Below are positions 1-12,311 of a stretch of DNA of 64,000 bases, in pieces. Origin of the DNA: Hirudinaria manillensis. Its lineage: Eukaryota; Annelida; Clitellata; Hirudinida; Hirudinidae. Made by a program: the position numbers and the translations under genes. The notes beneath the pieces are model-generated. The model did no database searches and had not been told where the DNA came from. It saw only the letters and a list, made by a program, of their open reading frames with translations. Location of the stretch: NCBI GenBank assembly GCA_034509925.1, contig CM067533.1:2928535-2992534 (forward strand). Direction: 5' to 3'. Numbering within the stretch: position 1 is the stretch's first letter; the number at the start of each line of letters is the position of its first letter.

Positions 1-165
1 TGCTCTGCAATTACCAACATCCTAAAGAAATTGTTTGTTTATTAATTACTTCTTAACAAACTTAAAATCAGAGATTTTATTATTTTGGATATCTGACTTC
101 CTTAATTGAAAATAGTGGCTTGTATTAGTCGTATTAAATTGTATTAAATGTTACAATGTTTACAG

Positions 166-1549
166 GAAGAAATAAAAACAAAAGATGAAATCCGTTCGGA
201 ATCGAAGGTCGACGAAGATGCCAAGCCTGAAGGCGACGATAATGCGAGCGACTTGGACAATGCTTATTCTCCGTATAGCAACATATCGGAGGCCAGTTCG
301 GACTCCGTCGTGGTCGTGGGAGTCGAACCTGCAAAGCCTAAGAAAGGAAAGAAATCCAAGAGTCGGAAGAGGTCGAGGAGTTCTGATGGAAATCGAAGGA
401 AGAAGAGGAGGAGGAGGCATAAAAGCAGCAGGAGATCTTCTCGTCACTGCTCGGGCGTGGACGAGGAATCGGAAGACGTGTCCGGCCACTTCTTGCAAAA
501 GTAATTTCTAGCAGACGAAGCTGCTTTTCTGCAATGTTAGACATCTTAAGATAGTTTTAATTCGACATCAAGACAGGACGGAACTAGAGCAAAAGTCCAC
601 GAAGTTGATGGTAGCTCCAAGGGCTATCTGGATGAAGATCTGTTGATGGATGGTTATTATGTGGATGATTCGTGTAATGACTCGACCGGTAAGAAAAAGA
701 CAAAGAGAAGTGTCGACAGGGTTCGTTTAATTGATTTGCGAATCCAAATATTGTGTCCAAATATTGAAATAATATCTCAATATTGAAAAAAATCTAGTAA
801 GAAAAATTTAGTGTTTAGTTTAATCGTTGCAATTCAAAAACAAAGAAACTATCTGGGCTGTGTTGTTTATTAAGATAAATTTTGGGGAAGCTGAAAGGCA
901 AGCTGCTGCATTTAGGATGACAGCAGGTGGCAAGCAACCTCCATTTTCAGTTGCGAGTCCAGCTTGGCAGAAGCAAAACTTTATTAGCTCACCACAAAGG
1001 TAAGTCGACTTAATTTACAGTGTCGACTCAATATACTCTGCACTAAAATATTTGCAGATCTTCTAGGCAACAAGTTCATGGTTTTGTTGGTCAACCAAAT
1101 TTCTCATCGATGCCTGCGACGACAGCACACAAACACGTCAGGCAAACTCCTTTTTATCATCAGCAACAAATAAATGCCCATCCTGCCCACGAGACATCCT
1201 TATATGAACGAAAGAACATTGGCGATTCAGAGTCTTATAGACACTCGAGGAATGCTCCCAAAAAAACGTTTCGCATTGAAAGTGAGGGAGGTAAAAAGAT
1301 ATATTGAAACAGAGAGATTTACTTAAAATTGTAGTCGAATATGAACTTTTATTATTTATTATGAACTAAATTATTTCAGATGACGTGAATGTCGATAGCA
1401 TTGCTTTTAAGAGGTTAAAAAGAAATGATGATGGAAAAGCAAAACACTTGCCCACGAAGTGTGCAAAACTAACAACAGAAGAATTCCAGAAGGATGCGCG
1501 TCACCAAAAACGACGTGGAGATTACTTTGATATGAGAAATAAGAGATAA
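166..1549 (+). CDS. Unrecognised basic Ser/Arg/Lys-rich protein, 3' part of gene (5' end outside window)
   Basis: Five coding exons join in one consistent frame: 166-500, 573-688, about 891-999, 1058-1290 and 1380-1549, giving 320 residues and a TAA. An AG acceptor precedes 166, so upstream exons lie outside the window. The first exon has an acidic stretch, then a Ser/Val-rich segment, then a strongly basic run rich in Lys, Arg and Ser that looks like a nuclear localisation or RS-like segment. Later exons are rich in Gln, Ser and His, and the C-terminus is basic. I recognise no catalytic domain and do not name the family. Junctions at 999/1058 and 1290/1380 are well supported by GTAAG/GTAAA donors, CAG acceptors and codon phase. 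The 573 and 891 acceptors (CAAG, GAAG) are weaker, and 903 is an alternative for 891. An AATAAA follows 85 bases after the stop. A nuclear role is inferred from composition only. Confidence 0.6.
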
Positions 1550-1633
1550 AAGACTCGTACATCAGAAACTGTTACCCATTCTAATATTAGTAAATGAAGA
1601 AATATGAAAAAAGTGACGAGGAATTAATGCTGT

Positions 1634-1639
1634 AATAAA
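1634..1639 (+). promoter_or_regulatory. Polyadenylation signal AATAAA
   Basis: Canonical AATAAA about 85 bases after the stop codon at 1547-1549. It ends the first gene only about 83 bases before the tRNA array begins. Confidence 0.7.
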
Positions 1640-1774
1640 CATTTCATCGCAAAATTTATCTTAGGAAACTGATTGCAATTAGAGTTTGTTTAAAATATAT
1701 TGAAGAACAGATTGAAGCTTTTTGCGTTGAATACGGATTTTGACGATCCGAAGCCGACAAAAAGAGACCGTTCG

Positions 1775-1791
1775 CGCCCCTGGGTGGATTC

Positions 1792-1832
<41 letters not shown>

Positions 1833-1848
1833 GTTGCGCCACAAGGGC
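1775..1848 (-). tRNA. tRNA-Asn(GTT), array copy 1 of 79 (representative)
   Basis: A 74-nt cloverleaf with every stem intact: a 7-bp acceptor with one G-U pair, D stem GCGC/GCGC, anticodon stem TTCGG/CCGAA with loop CTGTTAA (anticodon GTT), a 5-nt variable loop and T stem GGTGG/CCACC with loop TTCGAAT. The discriminator base is G. The internal B box GGTTCGAATCC is perfect. There is no intron and no encoded CCA, as usual for eukaryotes. A TTTTT terminator in the sense direction (plus-strand A5 at 1759-1763) lies 11 nt past the 3' end. The further copies lie every 499 bp up to 40697-40770 and I saw no change inside the gene. G34 makes it an expected queuosine substrate. Confidence 0.97.
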
Positions 1849-2106
1849 CGACAAACTCCCAGACGCCATCGTAATGGTGGAAACGTTCTCCCCGAGCCGA
1901 AACTCGATTCCTTTACTTGCCAGAGTCGTTCTAGCGCGCCGATCTCAGGCCGTTCGGGACAAGTTTGGGAACGTTTAGAGAGGAGAAGCATGACAAAGTC
2001 AATGCTTGACTTTCTTTCCATCGTGCATCGTCCGGAGAGCGATCTAGCGGTTATCTATTGCGTCCGTCAAGGAAGAGAAGGTGGTCGGCTCGAGACTGGT
2101 GCGCGG
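1849..2106. promoter_or_regulatory. 258-bp spacer between divergent tRNA-Asn and tRNA-Asp genes (first of 78)
   Basis: This spacer is the 5' flank of both tRNA genes, so any upstream Pol III elements would lie here. It holds an inverted repeat with 8-bp arms and a 3-nt gap, AAAGTCAATGCTTGACTTT, at 1995-2013. A GTCGGCTCGAGACT block at 2084-2097 ends 9 bp before the Asp gene. I recognise no RNA gene or protein gene in it. It recurs every 499 bp, and three of the four substitutions seen in the array lie in copies of this spacer. Confidence 0.6.
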
Positions 2107-2178
2107 TCCTCGTTAGTATAGTGGTAAGTATCCCCGCCTGTCACGCGGGAGACCGGGGTTCAATTCCCCGACGGGGAG
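2107..2178 (+). tRNA. tRNA-Asp(GTC), array copy 1 of 78 (representative)
   Basis: A 72-nt cloverleaf: acceptor TCCTCGT/ACGGGGA, D stem GTAT/GTAT, anticodon stem CCCGC/GCGGG with loop CTGTCAC (anticodon GTC, A37), a 4-nt variable loop and T stem CGGGG/CCCCG with loop TTCAATT. The discriminator base is G, an Asp identity element. The B box is GGTTCAATTCC, with A where the consensus usually has G. Terminators follow at 2186-2189 (T4) and 2196-2200 (T5). There is no intron. The other 77 copies lie every 499 bp up to 40530-40601, with no change seen in the gene. Like its Asn partner, it is an expected queuosine-34 substrate. Confidence 0.97.
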
Positions 2179-2273
2179 TCGGCTGTTTTCGAGACTTTTT
2201 GCTTCGAACGGGTGCAGCTGGTGCGTTGGATACGGATTTTGACGATCCGAAGCCGACAAAAAGAGACCGTTCG
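2179..2273. terminator. 95-bp spacer between convergent tRNA-Asp and next tRNA-Asn, with terminators for both
   Basis: It contains T4 (2186-2189) and T5 (2196-2200) for the Asp gene reading rightwards. It also contains A5 (2258-2262), which is T5 for the next Asn gene reading leftwards. Oligo-T is the standard Pol III stop. The spacer recurs every 499 bp, and its copy near 39.69 kb carries the 39691 substitution. Confidence 0.75.
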
Positions 2274-2290
2274 CGCCCCTGGGTGGATTC

Positions 2291-2331
<41 letters not shown>

Positions 2332-2789
2332 GTTGCGCCACAAGGGCCGACAAACTCCCAGACGCCATCGTAATGGTGGAAACGTTCTCCCCGAGCCGAA
2401 ACTCGATTCCTTTACTTGCCAGAGTCGTTCTAGCGCGCCGATCTCAGGCCGTTCGGGACAAGTTTGGGAACGTTTAGAGAGGAGAAGCATGACAAAGTCA
2501 ATGCTTGACTTTCTTTCCATCGTGCATCGTCCGGAGAGCGATCTAGCGGTTATCTATTGCGTCCGTCAAGGAAGAGAAGGTGGTCGGCTCGAGACTGGTG
2601 CGCGGTCCTCGTTAGTATAGTGGTAAGTATCCCCGCCTGTCACGCGGGAGACCGGGGTTCAATTCCCCGACGGGGAGTCGGCTGTTTTCGAGACTTTTTG
2701 CTTCGAACGGGTGCAGCTGGTGCGTTGGATACGGATTTTGACGATCCGAAGCCGACAAAAAGAGACCGTTCGCGCCCCTGGGTGGATTC

Positions 2790-2830
<41 letters not shown>

Positions 2831-3288
2831 GTTGCGCCACAAGGGCCGACAAACTCCCAGACGCCATCGTAATGGTGGAAACGTTCTCCCCGAGCCGAAA
2901 CTCGATTCCTTTACTTGCCAGAGTCGTTCTAGCGCGCCGATCTCAGGCCGTTCGGGACAAGTTTGGGAACGTTTAGAGAGGAGAAGCATGACAAAGTCAA
3001 TGCTTGACTTTCTTTCCATCGTGCATCGTCCGGAGAGCGATCTAGCGGTTATCTATTGCGTCCGTCAAGGAAGAGAAGGTGGTCGGCTCGAGACTGGTGC
3101 GCGGTCCTCGTTAGTATAGTGGTAAGTATCCCCGCCTGTCACGCGGGAGACCGGGGTTCAATTCCCCGACGGGGAGTCGGCTGTTTTCGAGACTTTTTGC
3201 TTCGAACGGGTGCAGCTGGTGCGTTGGATACGGATTTTGACGATCCGAAGCCGACAAAAAGAGACCGTTCGCGCCCCTGGGTGGATTC

Positions 3289-3329
<41 letters not shown>

Positions 3330-3787
3330 GTTGCGCCACAAGGGCCGACAAACTCCCAGACGCCATCGTAATGGTGGAAACGTTCTCCCCGAGCCGAAAC
3401 TCGATTCCTTTACTTGCCAGAGTCGTTCTAGCGCGCCGATCTCAGGCCGTTCGGGACAAGTTTGGGAACGTTTAGAGAGGAGAAGCATGACAAAGTCAAT
3501 GCTTGACTTTCTTTCCATCGTGCATCGTCCGGAGAGCGATCTAGCGGTTATCTATTGCGTCCGTCAAGGAAGAGAAGGTGGTCGGCTCGAGACTGGTGCG
3601 CGGTCCTCGTTAGTATAGTGGTAAGTATCCCCGCCTGTCACGCGGGAGACCGGGGTTCAATTCCCCGACGGGGAGTCGGCTGTTTTCGAGACTTTTTGCT
3701 TCGAACGGGTGCAGCTGGTGCGTTGGATACGGATTTTGACGATCCGAAGCCGACAAAAAGAGACCGTTCGCGCCCCTGGGTGGATTC

Positions 3788-3828
<41 letters not shown>

Positions 3829-4286
3829 GTTGCGCCACAAGGGCCGACAAACTCCCAGACGCCATCGTAATGGTGGAAACGTTCTCCCCGAGCCGAAACT
3901 CGATTCCTTTACTTGCCAGAGTCGTTCTAGCGCGCCGATCTCAGGCCGTTCGGGACAAGTTTGGGAACGTTTAGAGAGGAGAAGCATGACAAAGTCAATG
4001 CTTGACTTTCTTTCCATCGTGCATCGTCCGGAGAGCGATCTAGCGGTTATCTATTGCGTCCGTCAAGGAAGAGAAGGTGGTCGGCTCGAGACTGGTGCGC
4101 GGTCCTCGTTAGTATAGTGGTAAGTATCCCCGCCTGTCACGCGGGAGACCGGGGTTCAATTCCCCGACGGGGAGTCGGCTGTTTTCGAGACTTTTTGCTT
4201 CGAACGGGTGCAGCTGGTGCGTTGGATACGGATTTTGACGATCCGAAGCCGACAAAAAGAGACCGTTCGCGCCCCTGGGTGGATTC

Positions 4287-4327
<41 letters not shown>

Positions 4328-4785
4328 GTTGCGCCACAAGGGCCGACAAACTCCCAGACGCCATCGTAATGGTGGAAACGTTCTCCCCGAGCCGAAACTC
4401 GATTCCTTTACTTGCCAGAGTCGTTCTAGCGCGCCGATCTCAGGCCGTTCGGGACAAGTTTGGGAACGTTTAGAGAGGAGAAGCATGACAAAGTCAATGC
4501 TTGACTTTCTTTCCATCGTGCATCGTCCGGAGAGCGATCTAGCGGTTATCTATTGCGTCCGTCAAGGAAGAGAAGGTGGTCGGCTCGAGACTGGTGCGCG
4601 GTCCTCGTTAGTATAGTGGTAAGTATCCCCGCCTGTCACGCGGGAGACCGGGGTTCAATTCCCCGACGGGGAGTCGGCTGTTTTCGAGACTTTTTGCTTC
4701 GAACGGGTGCAGCTGGTGCGTTGGATACGGATTTTGACGATCCGAAGCCGACAAAAAGAGACCGTTCGCGCCCCTGGGTGGATTC

Positions 4786-4826
<41 letters not shown>

Positions 4827-5284
4827 GTTGCGCCACAAGGGCCGACAAACTCCCAGACGCCATCGTAATGGTGGAAACGTTCTCCCCGAGCCGAAACTCG
4901 ATTCCTTTACTTGCCAGAGTCGTTCTAGCGCGCCGATCTCAGGCCGTTCGGGACAAGTTTGGGAACGTTTAGAGAGGAGAAGCATGACAAAGTCAATGCT
5001 TGACTTTCTTTCCATCGTGCATCGTCCGGAGAGCGATCTAGCGGTTATCTATTGCGTCCGTCAAGGAAGAGAAGGTGGTCGGCTCGAGACTGGTGCGCGG
5101 TCCTCGTTAGTATAGTGGTAAGTATCCCCGCCTGTCACGCGGGAGACCGGGGTTCAATTCCCCGACGGGGAGTCGGCTGTTTTCGAGACTTTTTGCTTCG
5201 AACGGGTGCAGCTGGTGCGTTGGATACGGATTTTGACGATCCGAAGCCGACAAAAAGAGACCGTTCGCGCCCCTGGGTGGATTC

Positions 5285-5325
<41 letters not shown>

Positions 5326-5783
5326 GTTGCGCCACAAGGGCCGACAAACTCCCAGACGCCATCGTAATGGTGGAAACGTTCTCCCCGAGCCGAAACTCGA
5401 TTCCTTTACTTGCCAGAGTCGTTCTAGCGCGCCGATCTCAGGCCGTTCGGGACAAGTTTGGGAACGTTTAGAGAGGAGAAGCATGACAAAGTCAATGCTT
5501 GACTTTCTTTCCATCGTGCATCGTCCGGAGAGCGATCTAGCGGTTATCTATTGCGTCCGTCAAGGAAGAGAAGGTGGTCGGCTCGAGACTGGTGCGCGGT
5601 CCTCGTTAGTATAGTGGTAAGTATCCCCGCCTGTCACGCGGGAGACCGGGGTTCAATTCCCCGACGGGGAGTCGGCTGTTTTCGAGACTTTTTGCTTCGA
5701 ACGGGTGCAGCTGGTGCGTTGGATACGGATTTTGACGATCCGAAGCCGACAAAAAGAGACCGTTCGCGCCCCTGGGTGGATTC

Positions 5784-5824
<41 letters not shown>

Positions 5825-6282
5825 GTTGCGCCACAAGGGCCGACAAACTCCCAGACGCCATCGTAATGGTGGAAACGTTCTCCCCGAGCCGAAACTCGAT
5901 TCCTTTACTTGCCAGAGTCGTTCTAGCGCGCCGATCTCAGGCCGTTCGGGACAAGTTTGGGAACGTTTAGAGAGGAGAAGCATGACAAAGTCAATGCTTG
6001 ACTTTCTTTCCATCGTGCATCGTCCGGAGAGCGATCTAGCGGTTATCTATTGCGTCCGTCAAGGAAGAGAAGGTGGTCGGCTCGAGACTGGTGCGCGGTC
6101 CTCGTTAGTATAGTGGTAAGTATCCCCGCCTGTCACGCGGGAGACCGGGGTTCAATTCCCCGACGGGGAGTCGGCTGTTTTCGAGACTTTTTGCTTCGAA
6201 CGGGTGCAGCTGGTGCGTTGGATACGGATTTTGACGATCCGAAGCCGACAAAAAGAGACCGTTCGCGCCCCTGGGTGGATTC

Positions 6283-6323
<41 letters not shown>

Positions 6324-6781
6324 GTTGCGCCACAAGGGCCGACAAACTCCCAGACGCCATCGTAATGGTGGAAACGTTCTCCCCGAGCCGAAACTCGATT
6401 CCTTTACTTGCCAGAGTCGTTCTAGCGCGCCGATCTCAGGCCGTTCGGGACAAGGTTTGGAACGTTTAGAGAGGAGAAGCATGACAAAGTCAATGCTTGA
6501 CTTTCTTTCCATCGTGCATCGTCCGGAGAGCGATCTAGCGGTTATCTATTGCGTCCGTCAAGGAAGAGAAGGTGGTCGGCTCGAGACTGGTGCGCGGTCC
6601 TCGTTAGTATAGTGGTAAGTATCCCCGCCTGTCACGCGGGAGACCGGGGTTCAATTCCCCGACGGGGAGTCGGCTGTTTTCGAGACTTTTTGCTTCGAAC
6701 GGGTGCAGCTGGTGCGTTGGATACGGATTTTGACGATCCGAAGCCGACAAAAAGAGACCGTTCGCGCCCCTGGGTGGATTC

Positions 6782-6822
<41 letters not shown>

Positions 6823-7280
6823 GTTGCGCCACAAGGGCCGACAAACTCCCAGACGCCATCGTAATGGTGGAAACGTTCTCCCCGAGCCGAAACTCGATTC
6901 CTTTACTTGCCAGAGTCGTTCTAGCGCGCCGATCTCAGGCCGTTCGGGACAAGTTTGGGAACGTTTAGAGAGGAGAAGCATGACAAAGTCAATGCTTGAC
7001 TTTCTTTCCATCGTGCATCGTCCGGAGAGCGATCTAGCGGTTATCTATTGCGTCCGTCAAGGAAGAGAAGGTGGTCGGCTCGAGACTGGTGCGCGGTCCT
7101 CGTTAGTATAGTGGTAAGTATCCCCGCCTGTCACGCGGGAGACCGGGGTTCAATTCCCCGACGGGGAGTCGGCTGTTTTCGAGACTTTTTGCTTCGAACG
7201 GGTGCAGCTGGTGCGTTGGATACGGATTTTGACGATCCGAAGCCGACAAAAAGAGACCGTTCGCGCCCCTGGGTGGATTC

Positions 7281-7321
<41 letters not shown>

Positions 7322-7779
7322 GTTGCGCCACAAGGGCCGACAAACTCCCAGACGCCATCGTAATGGTGGAAACGTTCTCCCCGAGCCGAAACTCGATTCC
7401 TTTACTTGCCAGAGTCGTTCTAGCGCGCCGATCTCAGGCCGTTCGGGACAAGTTTTGGAACGTTTAGAGAGGAGAAGCATGACAAAGTCAATGCTTGACT
7501 TTCTTTCCATCGTGCATCGTCCGGAGAGCGATCTAGCGGTTATCTATTGCGTCCGTCAAGGAAGAGAAGGTGGTCGGCTCGAGACTGGTGCGCGGTCCTC
7601 GTTAGTATAGTGGTAAGTATCCCCGCCTGTCACGCGGGAGACCGGGGTTCAATTCCCCGACGGGGAGTCGGCTGTTTTCGAGACTTTTTGCTTCGAACGG
7701 GTGCAGCTGGTGCGTTGGATACGGATTTTGACGATCCGAAGCCGACAAAAAGAGACCGTTCGCGCCCCTGGGTGGATTC

Positions 7780-7820
<41 letters not shown>

Positions 7821-8278
7821 GTTGCGCCACAAGGGCCGACAAACTCCCAGACGCCATCGTAATGGTGGAAACGTTCTCCCCGAGCCGAAACTCGATTCCT
7901 TTACTTGCCAGAGTCGTTCTAGCGCGCCGATCTCAGGCCGTTCGGGACAAGTTTGGGAACGTTTAGAGAGGAGAAGCATGACAAAGTCAATGCTTGACTT
8001 TCTTTCCATCGTGCATCGTCCGGAGAGCGATCTAGCGGTTATCTATTGCGTCCGTCAAGGAAGAGAAGGTGGTCGGCTCGAGACTGGTGCGCGGTCCTCG
8101 TTAGTATAGTGGTAAGTATCCCCGCCTGTCACGCGGGAGACCGGGGTTCAATTCCCCGACGGGGAGTCGGCTGTTTTCGAGACTTTTTGCTTCGAACGGG
8201 TGCAGCTGGTGCGTTGGATACGGATTTTGACGATCCGAAGCCGACAAAAAGAGACCGTTCGCGCCCCTGGGTGGATTC

Positions 8279-8319
<41 letters not shown>

Positions 8320-8777
8320 GTTGCGCCACAAGGGCCGACAAACTCCCAGACGCCATCGTAATGGTGGAAACGTTCTCCCCGAGCCGAAACTCGATTCCTT
8401 TACTTGCCAGAGTCGTTCTAGCGCGCCGATCTCAGGCCGTTCGGGACAAGTTTGGGAACGTTTAGAGAGGAGAAGCATGACAAAGTCAATGCTTGACTTT
8501 CTTTCCATCGTGCATCGTCCGGAGAGCGATCTAGCGGTTATCTATTGCGTCCGTCAAGGAAGAGAAGGTGGTCGGCTCGAGACTGGTGCGCGGTCCTCGT
8601 TAGTATAGTGGTAAGTATCCCCGCCTGTCACGCGGGAGACCGGGGTTCAATTCCCCGACGGGGAGTCGGCTGTTTTCGAGACTTTTTGCTTCGAACGGGT
8701 GCAGCTGGTGCGTTGGATACGGATTTTGACGATCCGAAGCCGACAAAAAGAGACCGTTCGCGCCCCTGGGTGGATTC

Positions 8778-8818
<41 letters not shown>

Positions 8819-9276
8819 GTTGCGCCACAAGGGCCGACAAACTCCCAGACGCCATCGTAATGGTGGAAACGTTCTCCCCGAGCCGAAACTCGATTCCTTT
8901 ACTTGCCAGAGTCGTTCTAGCGCGCCGATCTCAGGCCGTTCGGGACAAGTTTGGGAACGTTTAGAGAGGAGAAGCATGACAAAGTCAATGCTTGACTTTC
9001 TTTCCATCGTGCATCGTCCGGAGAGCGATCTAGCGGTTATCTATTGCGTCCGTCAAGGAAGAGAAGGTGGTCGGCTCGAGACTGGTGCGCGGTCCTCGTT
9101 AGTATAGTGGTAAGTATCCCCGCCTGTCACGCGGGAGACCGGGGTTCAATTCCCCGACGGGGAGTCGGCTGTTTTCGAGACTTTTTGCTTCGAACGGGTG
9201 CAGCTGGTGCGTTGGATACGGATTTTGACGATCCGAAGCCGACAAAAAGAGACCGTTCGCGCCCCTGGGTGGATTC

Positions 9277-9317
<41 letters not shown>

Positions 9318-9775
9318 GTTGCGCCACAAGGGCCGACAAACTCCCAGACGCCATCGTAATGGTGGAAACGTTCTCCCCGAGCCGAAACTCGATTCCTTTA
9401 CTTGCCAGAGTCGTTCTAGCGCGCCGATCTCAGGCCGTTCGGGACAAGTTTGGGAACGTTTAGAGAGGAGAAGCATGACAAAGTCAATGCTTGACTTTCT
9501 TTCCATCGTGCATCGTCCGGAGAGCGATCTAGCGGTTATCTATTGCGTCCGTCAAGGAAGAGAAGGTGGTCGGCTCGAGACTGGTGCGCGGTCCTCGTTA
9601 GTATAGTGGTAAGTATCCCCGCCTGTCACGCGGGAGACCGGGGTTCAATTCCCCGACGGGGAGTCGGCTGTTTTCGAGACTTTTTGCTTCGAACGGGTGC
9701 AGCTGGTGCGTTGGATACGGATTTTGACGATCCGAAGCCGACAAAAAGAGACCGTTCGCGCCCCTGGGTGGATTC

Positions 9776-9816
<41 letters not shown>

Positions 9817-10274
9817 GTTGCGCCACAAGGGCCGACAAACTCCCAGACGCCATCGTAATGGTGGAAACGTTCTCCCCGAGCCGAAACTCGATTCCTTTAC
9901 TTGCCAGAGTCGTTCTAGCGCGCCGATCTCAGGCCGTTCGGGACAAGTTTGGGAACGTTTAGAGAGGAGAAGCATGACAAAGTCAATGCTTGACTTTCTT
10001 TCCATCGTGCATCGTCCGGAGAGCGATCTAGCGGTTATCTATTGCGTCCGTCAAGGAAGAGAAGGTGGTCGGCTCGAGACTGGTGCGCGGTCCTCGTTAG
10101 TATAGTGGTAAGTATCCCCGCCTGTCACGCGGGAGACCGGGGTTCAATTCCCCGACGGGGAGTCGGCTGTTTTCGAGACTTTTTGCTTCGAACGGGTGCA
10201 GCTGGTGCGTTGGATACGGATTTTGACGATCCGAAGCCGACAAAAAGAGACCGTTCGCGCCCCTGGGTGGATTC

Positions 10275-10315
<41 letters not shown>

Positions 10316-10773
10316 GTTGCGCCACAAGGGCCGACAAACTCCCAGACGCCATCGTAATGGTGGAAACGTTCTCCCCGAGCCGAAACTCGATTCCTTTACT
10401 TGCCAGAGTCGTTCTAGCGCGCCGATCTCAGGCCGTTCGGGACAAGTTTGGGAACGTTTAGAGAGGAGAAGCATGACAAAGTCAATGCTTGACTTTCTTT
10501 CCATCGTGCATCGTCCGGAGAGCGATCTAGCGGTTATCTATTGCGTCCGTCAAGGAAGAGAAGGTGGTCGGCTCGAGACTGGTGCGCGGTCCTCGTTAGT
10601 ATAGTGGTAAGTATCCCCGCCTGTCACGCGGGAGACCGGGGTTCAATTCCCCGACGGGGAGTCGGCTGTTTTCGAGACTTTTTGCTTCGAACGGGTGCAG
10701 CTGGTGCGTTGGATACGGATTTTGACGATCCGAAGCCGACAAAAAGAGACCGTTCGCGCCCCTGGGTGGATTC

Positions 10774-10814
<41 letters not shown>

Positions 10815-11272
10815 GTTGCGCCACAAGGGCCGACAAACTCCCAGACGCCATCGTAATGGTGGAAACGTTCTCCCCGAGCCGAAACTCGATTCCTTTACTT
10901 GCCAGAGTCGTTCTAGCGCGCCGATCTCAGGCCGTTCGGGACAAGTTTGGGAACGTTTAGAGAGGAGAAGCATGACAAAGTCAATGCTTGACTTTCTTTC
11001 CATCGTGCATCGTCCGGAGAGCGATCTAGCGGTTATCTATTGCGTCCGTCAAGGAAGAGAAGGTGGTCGGCTCGAGACTGGTGCGCGGTCCTCGTTAGTA
11101 TAGTGGTAAGTATCCCCGCCTGTCACGCGGGAGACCGGGGTTCAATTCCCCGACGGGGAGTCGGCTGTTTTCGAGACTTTTTGCTTCGAACGGGTGCAGC
11201 TGGTGCGTTGGATACGGATTTTGACGATCCGAAGCCGACAAAAAGAGACCGTTCGCGCCCCTGGGTGGATTC

Positions 11273-11313
<41 letters not shown>

Positions 11314-11771
11314 GTTGCGCCACAAGGGCCGACAAACTCCCAGACGCCATCGTAATGGTGGAAACGTTCTCCCCGAGCCGAAACTCGATTCCTTTACTTG
11401 CCAGAGTCGTTCTAGCGCGCCGATCTCAGGCCGTTCGGGACAAGTTTGGGAACGTTTAGAGAGGAGAAGCATGACAAAGTCAATGCTTGACTTTCTTTCC
11501 ATCGTGCATCGTCCGGAGAGCGATCTAGCGGTTATCTATTGCGTCCGTCAAGGAAGAGAAGGTGGTCGGCTCGAGACTGGTGCGCGGTCCTCGTTAGTAT
11601 AGTGGTAAGTATCCCCGCCTGTCACGCGGGAGACCGGGGTTCAATTCCCCGACGGGGAGTCGGCTGTTTTCGAGACTTTTTGCTTCGAACGGGTGCAGCT
11701 GGTGCGTTGGATACGGATTTTGACGATCCGAAGCCGACAAAAAGAGACCGTTCGCGCCCCTGGGTGGATTC

Positions 11772-11812
<41 letters not shown>

Positions 11813-12270
11813 GTTGCGCCACAAGGGCCGACAAACTCCCAGACGCCATCGTAATGGTGGAAACGTTCTCCCCGAGCCGAAACTCGATTCCTTTACTTGC
11901 CAGAGTCGTTCTAGCGCGCCGATCTCAGGCCGTTCGGGACAAGTTTGGGAACGTTTAGAGAGGAGAAGCATGACAAAGTCAATGCTTGACTTTCTTTCCA
12001 TCGTGCATCGTCCGGAGAGCGATCTAGCGGTTATCTATTGCGTCCGTCAAGGAAGAGAAGGTGGTCGGCTCGAGACTGGTGCGCGGTCCTCGTTAGTATA
12101 GTGGTAAGTATCCCCGCCTGTCACGCGGGAGACCGGGGTTCAATTCCCCGACGGGGAGTCGGCTGTTTTCGAGACTTTTTGCTTCGAACGGGTGCAGCTG
12201 GTGCGTTGGATACGGATTTTGACGATCCGAAGCCGACAAAAAGAGACCGTTCGCGCCCCTGGGTGGATTC

Positions 12271-12311
<41 letters not shown>

